The notes under the pieces are model-generated. The model ran no database searches. It was given only the letters and a program-made list of their open reading frames with translations, and was not told where the DNA came from. Position numbers and translations under genes: made by a program. Below are positions 57,540 through 64,000 of a stretch of DNA of 64,000 bases, in pieces. The stretch is taken from positions 14,653,501 through 14,717,500 of the forward strand of contig CM049308.1 in NCBI GenBank assembly GCA_026874595.1, given 5' to 3'. This DNA is from Sipunculus nudus (Eukaryota > Annelida > Sipuncula > Golfingiida > Sipunculidae). The number at the start of each line of letters is the position of its first letter. Position 1 is the first letter of the stretch.

Positions 57540-58383
57540 ATACGTCAACAGATATAACGTTATGTCGGTAACCTGCCGCATCTGTCGTCTCCAAGTTCTG
57601 TGGTAATATTGATCACTGGACTGGTATTTTGTTTGTAAGCTATAGGTTGTCCTAACTTGTGCAAGCCTAAAAATATAGCTCCTTTCATTCAATTGCTCAT
57701 TCATTGGAGATAATCAAAAAATGACTAAACAGGTATGAGGTGTGCTGAATTATTATATTATTTGTCTTGACACTATTTTAACTTTGCTGATCACAAGTGT
57801 TTGTATTAAAATGTTATGTCCAGTACCACGCATAATGATCCCATGACTGGTATGTCAGTGTTAGTTGCAAGTCTCGACACTTATGTTGACTTGAGTCAAA
57901 ATAATCTTTTTTCAGTTCTTCCTTTCTCAAGTCAGGAAATAAAAAAAAACCTTTTATGTGATGGATAGCGTTACCTTAGCGTAGTTAAACTTATACTCGC
58001 TTATTGTTGTATTTCATATTTGATTTTAACTATAATTTGTATTGTGCTTTACCAAACATTGATCATGTGACAGATTATAATGTATTTAAGATATAATATT
58101 TGTTTACTTATGTAAAGTTTCACTGTTCAGCGTGAATGTTCGCTGTGATAAAGACTCCCTTTAAAAATTGTTTGTTTTATTATTTCACAACAAGGCCCAT
58201 GTGTATTTTGAACTTATATATTTAAAAATAAAACTAGTAAAGTAATATTCAATGTGAGTTTAAAGGGAAAATAAGCAATATCAGTTAGTTATTTCATAAG
58301 CATATGAATATGCAATCGCTTTCTGAAAGAAAAATATCAAATCTGACGAGTTCTATTTTGCATGGTTGGAAAGATAACACCGA

Positions 58384-58593
58384 GTGGAATATGAAAAATC
58401 ATTTCATCATTTTTTATTTTGGATTATAACCGGGGCATTTATAAGTCTATTATATCTTATAGTTATTTTAAGCCTGGCTGCCTTGCCAAATCAAGTCATA
58501 AGAAAGTTAGCACTTGCAAGGAATCAAAATAGAAATCACAAGAAGAATGACAAATCAGTTACTTTCATGTCTGTTATCGTGTGTTTCTACTGA
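58384..58593 (+). pseudogene. Possible GPCR fragment (very uncertain)
   Basis: A 69-codon frame reads as a hydrophobic helix (FLFWIITGAFISLLYLIVIL) followed by a basic loop (RKLALARNQNRNHKKNDKS) and a short hydrophobic end (VTFMSVIVCFY) before a stop. That pattern resembles TM5, loop 3 and the start of TM6 of a rhodopsin-like receptor. The first codon is GTG and there is no supporting exon, so it may be chance. Confidence 0.15.
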
Positions 58594-59845
58594 AATGTTT
58601 AAATTAAAGAAAATAATATAAAACCAAAGCTTTTTATAGAATATATCTCTCGTTTTTGTGATCTAACAGTTACAACTATATCCTACTGAGTGAGAGATGA
58701 TATTCTTTCAAGGGCAAAACCATAAACCCCATTGTCATTTTAATTGTTCGGCCAGTACAACAGTGAGTGATTAACATGATCTCCCTTAAACTTGGGGAAT
58801 GACAGGGACACAAGTTGCTTCGACCGTTTAGTGAAAATTACATTTTGAAGATTTAAACAAAAGGATCTTATTAATTGCACTCTATATGGTGCAAGTACAT
58901 AGCCCAAGGCGAACCATGCATGTCTTCCAATCCGGTTAGGTTAGTTGACACTGGACTGCTATTGTTTTGTTTGAAACATCTTTCCTGAACTCCTGAGTCA
59001 AAGCAATTTAGAAAAAAATCAGATTTGTTCAACTTCAGCAACTGATTTGATCAATTCTGGCTTATCACTAGCATTCACTAGACTTTGTATTTACATAAAA
59101 CCGGAACAGGATGAGTCATTGTACTTACTGGCAATATAGCAAACTGGTATATATTCTCGTTAAAACTCTGTTTGCCCCACGGTTCAAATAAACATCTGGT
59201 TTGCGTTATAGAAAGTGGTATTTATTTAGAATATCTCTCCTGTCAAAAATGTGAAAAGTATAAAACATAGGCAACTCTGAATGAATAACTTACAGCTCTG
59301 CTTCACATTTAGTCCTGACACAAAAGTCAAAACTGCAATATCTATCATTTATTTATGGTGCAACCCAACCAAAATGTTGTAGGTAAATTTACTGCTCTTG
59401 TCTTGATTTTATATGTTAACTTTGTAGGAAATAATTGCATGGAAATATTTCAGCAGACAACATAGCCCTTTCTCAGCCGAAGGCTCTCTTATATTTCGTG
59501 TAAGAAAGCGAACTTGGCCAGAAGTGCAGATACGACGGCTTAGTTTGTACGATATCACAAGTGACTTAGGCACCAATACCACAAAAACATACAAATAAAA
59601 ATATACTGCTTCAAAATGACTTGTCGCACTTTTCTTTTTTTTCAACCAAAGACATGCAAAAAACTCATATTCAAACAACTAGCCGAGTACCAGTGCCTGC
59701 ATACATATCACGTGTGACATACGGCTTGAGACGCTGAATTTTAAAGGATATAGCAGAAAGTCCCGTGTCTGCAAGTCAATAAATTCAAAGTAAAACAACA
59801 ACAAACACGCACACACTTATGGTATTTTAAATTGTATGATCAGGC

Positions 59846-59849
<4 letters not shown>

Positions 59850-59906
<57 letters not shown>
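59850..59906. repeat. (TA)n microsatellite
   Basis: Uninterrupted TA run of about 57 bases. Confidence 0.9.
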
Positions 59907-59908
<2 letters not shown>

Positions 59909-60235
59909 CGTCAGTTGTTAAAGTTTAGTAATTTCTTGAAGATTTTTACTTCAATACCTGGAATAAAAGCGTTGCCTGTTAAATACTTGAAAGCCAGGTG
60001 TTTACATTTTGTTAACTGTCAGTGTAGATGAAAACTAAATTTTTGGATTAACAATAAATTAATATCATTTAAGATCAGATTAAAAGGAGCAACAAACGAA
60101 GACTTGGCTCTTTTAGTTAAAACCTTAGCCGATCATACCATAAATATCTATAATTAAAAAAAATCATTTAATTTTTGTTATCATCATTGAAATATATCAG
60201 TAAACAAACAATCCAGGATTTGTAATAGCAGACAA

Positions 60236-61377
60236 ATGGACGAGCAAGTAAGTTTGTCTTTTGAAGACCCGCTTGCCATCCTTGCAAGACAGTTGTTTAG
60301 CTCATCTCTCAATTCTTTTTATGGTGGGGTATCCGTCCTAAATCGACCGTCTTCCACCGTACCCTTGGAGGGATATCTTCCGTATTTATTTGTGCGAAAT
60401 CACAGGTTATATCAGTTAATATATGTAGCCTTTTTTGGCTATATGGAAACAATCTATTTTGATACCATGCCAGGTTGTTACGCCAGCATGGTTTCATCGA
60501 TAAGAAAAGTAAGATGTGAATTGTCTCCACATATCCCTGTGACCAAGGAAACATTTGATAAATTGAACCCAGTAGTTTTTCAAAAAATTGTCAAAGCCAC
60601 ATGTGTGCAGTTGTGGAATATTAAACCTGAAAAGGTAGTTTATTTTTATCTTAATAATATCGGATTTATTAAGCATTGCCAGAAAATAATGCAATATAGT
60701 TTATCGTATTACTGACCTTTAATACATTTAAATTTTTCTGGACTGTTTGCGTAGATCTGCATTATCTACAAATTTCACATGTTCATATAAATTTATAAAA
60801 TTAAATATAAAATAGTTATATATATATATATTAATATTATATATATATATATATATATTAATAAAATAAACTCGTGACATTTGGGGTTAAGTCAATATAC
60901 TTCTTATTTGACATAAAATAGTTTAACTGTGTGTTTGCTATCTATTTGAATGCACTTAACTTGCGCACAGCGGCTGTACAAACCTCCTAACTTTAAATGG
61001 GTTATTATTCTTTTAAACATACTATAGGTTTATAGTGTTATAAAGTGACTATGGAAAGAATATTTGCATCTAGAATCAACAAAGAGATGGAAACTAAACT
61101 TCCGTAATTATTTTTAAGCAAATGGCACTAAATACTTGTTTACATGTGATAAAATAATCGTTAAATATTTGTAAATAAAAATGTCTGTTACCAAAACAGG
61201 TTAGGCCACAAAACGTTAATCTTCTGGTGGATTCAGAGATCAAAATTACTGAGACGGATGCTCTTTATATGGTGCATATTAACGACACAACATTTCCGTG
61301 TCACTTTCCGTTACACTTTTATGAATTCATTCAGGGTATATATAAACGTGCAGATGACCCCCATTTGCGCAGATGTT
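60236..61377 (+). CDS. Unrecognised gene, two candidate exons
   Basis: Exon 1 (60236-60634) starts MDEQVSLSFEDPLAILARQL and ends NIKPEK before the donor GTAGTT. Exon 2 begins after AAACAG at 61200, keeps phase 0, reads VRPQNVNLLVDSEIKITETD and either ends at a TAA at 61375-61377 (about 192 aa in total) or leaves at a phase-1 donor at 61335. There is no signal peptide. One short hydrophobic patch (LYQLIYVAFFGYM) is present. Part of it resembles the broken frame at 61717-61887 (V-R-x-E-L ... T-K-x-x-F). I do not recognise the family. The unspliced 159-codon frame is the longest outside repeats in this half of the window. Confidence 0.35.
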
Positions 61378-61716
61378 AATGGAAATGTGCAGTTGTAATT
61401 CTTGACTTGTACATTTCTAAAATACAAAGGTTTTGACATAGAGTCAAATTTATCCCACAGAGCACTCATGTCAAGGCTATAAACACCATTTAATTAACTC
61501 TGTCTTTTTAACTATTATAAGTGTTCAAAAATCTTGTTAAACTTCTGTAATAGTTATATGTATTTGTCATATTTTCATTCATAATATCAATATTATATTA
61601 ATAAGCTACACACTCGAGATTAACTCTGATTGGTAATGCTTCAACCTTAAAATTCAAAGGCCTCTCTCTCTTTCTCATGGACGCGTGTTCTTAATTTGCC
61701 TTCGGCTTCTCTGCAG

Positions 61717-61887
61717 GTTGACTCTAAATATGCCACATTTTTCGCTTACGGGGAACGCTGGTTTCACAAGTATTTGCAGTTCTAAGATTTCCTTGAAATA
61801 TACCCTGAATTCTATGAAGGGGTTCGTCAAGAGCTCAAGTTAGTACCATTAACGAAGGCTTCCTTTAAAATAAGCGGCTGTTTTTAG
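61717..61887 (+). pseudogene. Broken relative of the 60236 ORF
   Basis: After CTCTGCAG the frame reads VDSKYATFFAYGERWFHKYL, meets TAA at 61783-61785, and continues in the same frame with FLEIYPEFYEGVRQELKLVP then LTKASFKISGCF to a TAG at 61885-61887. FF-x-Y, then 26-28 residues, then VR-x-EL and TK-x-x-F are shared with the ORF at 60236. One in-frame stop suggests a pseudogene or a small spliced copy. Confidence 0.3.
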
Positions 61888-61996
61888 ATAATCAACAATC
61901 TGGGTATATGAACCATTATACCGATAAGAAAGAAATAGCATCAGGAAAGGTTTTGATGGTATTAACTAGTTTAAATTGTCTCAGTTTTCTCCTCAG

Positions 61997-62174
61997 ACCA
62001 GGACTTGCCGTCTCAGAACTTCCCGTTTATCGTGAACGGATGGGAGGCTCAGAGGGGATGCTGGCCCTGGCAGGCGTCGCTAGGGAGACGGTCAGGTGAC
62101 CGATACTATCATGTGTGCGGAGCAGTCCTCATAACTCAAAACTTCGTTCTGACGGCGGCTCACTGTGTTCAAAG
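61997..62174 (+). CDS. S1 protease exon with the catalytic His
   Basis: 178 bp. N-terminus of the mature enzyme (IVNG) and TAAHCVQ with His57. The exon boundary just after AAHC is a common splice position in this family. Confidence 0.87.
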
Positions 62175-63181
62175 GTTAGCTTAAAAGATATCACCGCTCT
62201 TAACTATACGTGGACTGACTCAATAATAAGCTACCCCTATGTGTTAAAGTAGACTTCCTAGGAAAGGGTTCAATAAACGTCACTTAGTCTTTGATGCCTA
62301 AAGAGGATGAGTGGGCCGCTATTCAGCCGTTGGTGAAGTATTAGTAACCTGGCCGATAGACCTGCATCTCATAAGATGGTACTTAGAAAAGTAACTTTAG
62401 CTGTCACATTTAACTAATACACTGGCAGTATTTGTTTTGGCTTAGTAATAACAACCATTACGAATTCGGACAGACCTTTCGGCCTTTTAATGAATTTAAA
62501 CTTAAATTGGTGTGTTGTTCTATTTCATCTTTGGAAAAACCCTTCAGGTTATATCTTATTTCATAGTCTTGAGATAATAAAAAGTTGATAAAATATAAGA
62601 GCTTATCCAAACAAAAGAGCTGATACAAAATAAATACATGGTTATTTTTTGCTTGTATATTTTGTTAAAAAGGAAAACATATCCTCAAATGAGATGAAGT
62701 GTGTCTCGGTAAAATGAGGCCTGTATTAAATTTTGGAGCTTATACATTGGCGGTGGTATTTATGCACTCTAATGAGATGATTTGACAGCGAAGAGCAGGG
62801 CGTATCCATAAATCTTTTACGTATATCTGTATGTCCTTATATCTTGTTTGTATTATCGGTAAGTTTTAAAATCAACTCTTATTTTCCTTTAATCACGTCT
62901 GCCTATATTAAAAAAATCATTTAAAAAATTTTTAATTTCAATTTTTTCTGAGACAGACATCGCATTTATCACATAGTAACTTGTCAAAAATTTCTACTCT
63001 GCCTGAACCATTAAAATTGAAACCAGGCTGTCGTGTACTATGTGAAAATGACATGGAACCCCCTTTCCCCGTTCACGATGTCTTTTGTTACAGAGTTTAC
63101 CAGTACGCCGTTCGTTTAGGAGGACATGATCTTCGTTTAGATGATTGGGGAGATTCCATCACAGTATCCAGGTTTGTTACG
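61997..63181 (+). CDS. Trypsin-like serine protease (S1 family), two exons, partial
   Basis: A secreted-type S1 protease gene continues past the right edge. Exon 61997-62174 (acceptor CTCCTCAG, donor GTTAGC) encodes the activation site FIVNGWEAQ, the WPWQASL strand, CGAVLI and TAAHC with the catalytic His. It enters in phase 1 and leaves in phase 2. Exon 63094-63181 (acceptor TTACAG, donor GTAGGT) completes the codon and reads [17 protein letters not shown] to SRFVT, the usual next strand. The Asp and Ser exons are not in the window, and no upstream exon with a signal peptide was identified. The Cys in GCWPWQ is unusual, since Ser is common there. Confidence 0.82.
62175..63093 (+). other. Intron of the S1 protease
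   Basis: AT-rich intron with no repeat or gene recognised. Confidence 0.6.
63094..63181 (+). CDS. S1 protease exon with VRLGGHDL strand
   Basis: 88 bp in matching phase. VRLGGHDL corresponds to the VRLGEHDL strand after the His motif. The open frame runs on at both sides into intron sequence. Confidence 0.8.
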
Positions 63182-64000
63182 GTAGGTAATATGCATAAAA
63201 CGTGTAAAGAATTAACAAAACGTTTCAAGTATTTACGTCGCCAATTTTACGAAATGCTGATAAGCGTTAGGGCCTATCCAGAAAAAGAATTGTTCAAAGG
63301 AATCGCCTATTTTTCCTTAATTCCCTGAATGGGACCCGGGTCACCATGCATTGGCAAGCACCATTTTTAGTTACTGATATTTACTAATTGTTTCTCGTGC
63401 CTTGATCCCTTAAAAGAAATCACATCCGGTATAAATAATTTTCATAACCACTTAAAAATATATAAAATTTTTGGTGTTCATATTTAGATTTAGCCTTTTA
63501 AGGACGTATAAACATTTTGCGAAATTCATTATTGTTTCCAGACCGATACAGGAGGCAACGTGATCCTCTTTGAAGGCCTTATAAAATACCTGAACCTAAT
63601 TTAAACGTTTGATCCTATTTAAGCATAACAGTGAAGGGGCTGGTTAATTCTTTTTCAGTAATTTCGGCCAAGGTGTCATTACTTTCTAGCTATAGCCCCA
63701 ATAAAGACAATAAAAGTAAATATGTTGTTGGTATTATACAAAAATACAGGGTATTCTAAGGTGGCTGAAAGTAAAAACACAAAGAACGAACGGGTGACCT
63801 GATGTTTTATTCTTTTGTCGTGACAATAAGTGTTGTCCTTCCAATTTCAAGAAATTGTGAAAATGTGGTTTAGTTCATGAAATGGTGTACGTGGAGTCCA
63901 TTTTCCTAGAACCCTGGATATATAAGTCTACATTGAATGAACTGTTGTAAGACCACCTGTAGCAACGATTCCAGGCTTATCTACAACAGTAGGATGGGCG
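63182..64000 (+). other. Right edge, probable intron of the S1 protease
   Basis: No NDIAL-type exon or other coding signal is seen before the window ends. Confidence 0.5.

Larger units (their letters stand above)
56428..60235. other. Single-copy spacer, little recognised
   Basis: Past the duplication end. It has one TIR-type end (57339), (TA)n tracts at 57496-57537 and 59850-59906, and a weak membrane-segment ORF (58384-58593). No other gene is supported. Confidence 0.5.

Noticed and set aside
61783-61785. In-frame TAA in 61717-61887 as a recoded codon
   Set aside because: TAA is not a selenocysteine codon in animals and there is no readthrough context, so a decayed copy is simpler.
62981-63328. 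115-codon ORF as an independent gene
   Set aside because: It starts at a non-ATG codon, and only its middle (63094-63181), with splice signals, matches the S1 protease. The rest is intron.

Overview
The window reads as nuclear DNA of a marine invertebrate, most likely a bivalve mollusc. The evidence is interrupted genes with GT/AG introns, AT-rich non-coding DNA, a Ty3/gypsy element with a very short (176 bp) LTR like the bivalve Steamer group, and many copies of Helentron-like non-autonomous elements (HINE-like, related in design to bivalve 'pearl' elements) that carry tandem-repeat cores. The species is inferred, not proven.

Layout. (1) 1-3880: 3' part of a decayed Ty3/gypsy retrotransposon with gag zinc knuckles, PR, RT, RNase H and IN split by frameshifts and stops, then the PPT and 3' LTR. 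It sits in a ~154-bp satellite (3883-4745). (2) 4798-23053: segmental-duplication unit A. It holds exons 2-6 of an arylsulfatase gene (12941-19519). Its first exon is not in the window, and its intron 1 carries a Helentron-like element (5245-9663) with a second one nested inside (5466-8748). (3) 23053-31503: spacer with a minisatellite, three TIR/foldback elements, a perfect 96-bp palindrome and two more Helentron-like elements. (4) 31504-56427: unit B, with a complete six-exon arylsulfatase gene encoding 511 aa (31504-44716). Its intron 3 holds a 5.15-kb Helentron-like element with another nested in it, and its 3' flank holds a 3.1-kb TIR-bounded segment and a 3.5-kb Helentron-like element whose core is a ~288-bp satellite rich in AGGTCA motifs. 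(5) 56428-64000: single-copy DNA with an unrecognised two-exon ORF (60236-61377), a broken relative of it (61717-61887), and two exons of an S1 trypsin-like protease gene (61997-62174, 63094-63181) that runs off the right edge.

The two arylsulfatases have identical exon lengths and phases from exon 2 on and are about 92% identical in the last exon. Both keep the metal-binding and catalytic residues visible in them. Gene B is a secreted or lysosomal sulfatase of the arylsulfatase A / steryl-sulfatase branch. The tandem copies let one date insertions: a SINE relic in intron 4 is shared and so predates the duplication, while each large Helentron-like insertion is present in only one copy and so is younger.

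Limits: intron/exon structure was derived by eye from splice signals, phase and family conservation. No RNA evidence, database search or alignment program was used, and repeat boundaries are accurate to a few bases at best.
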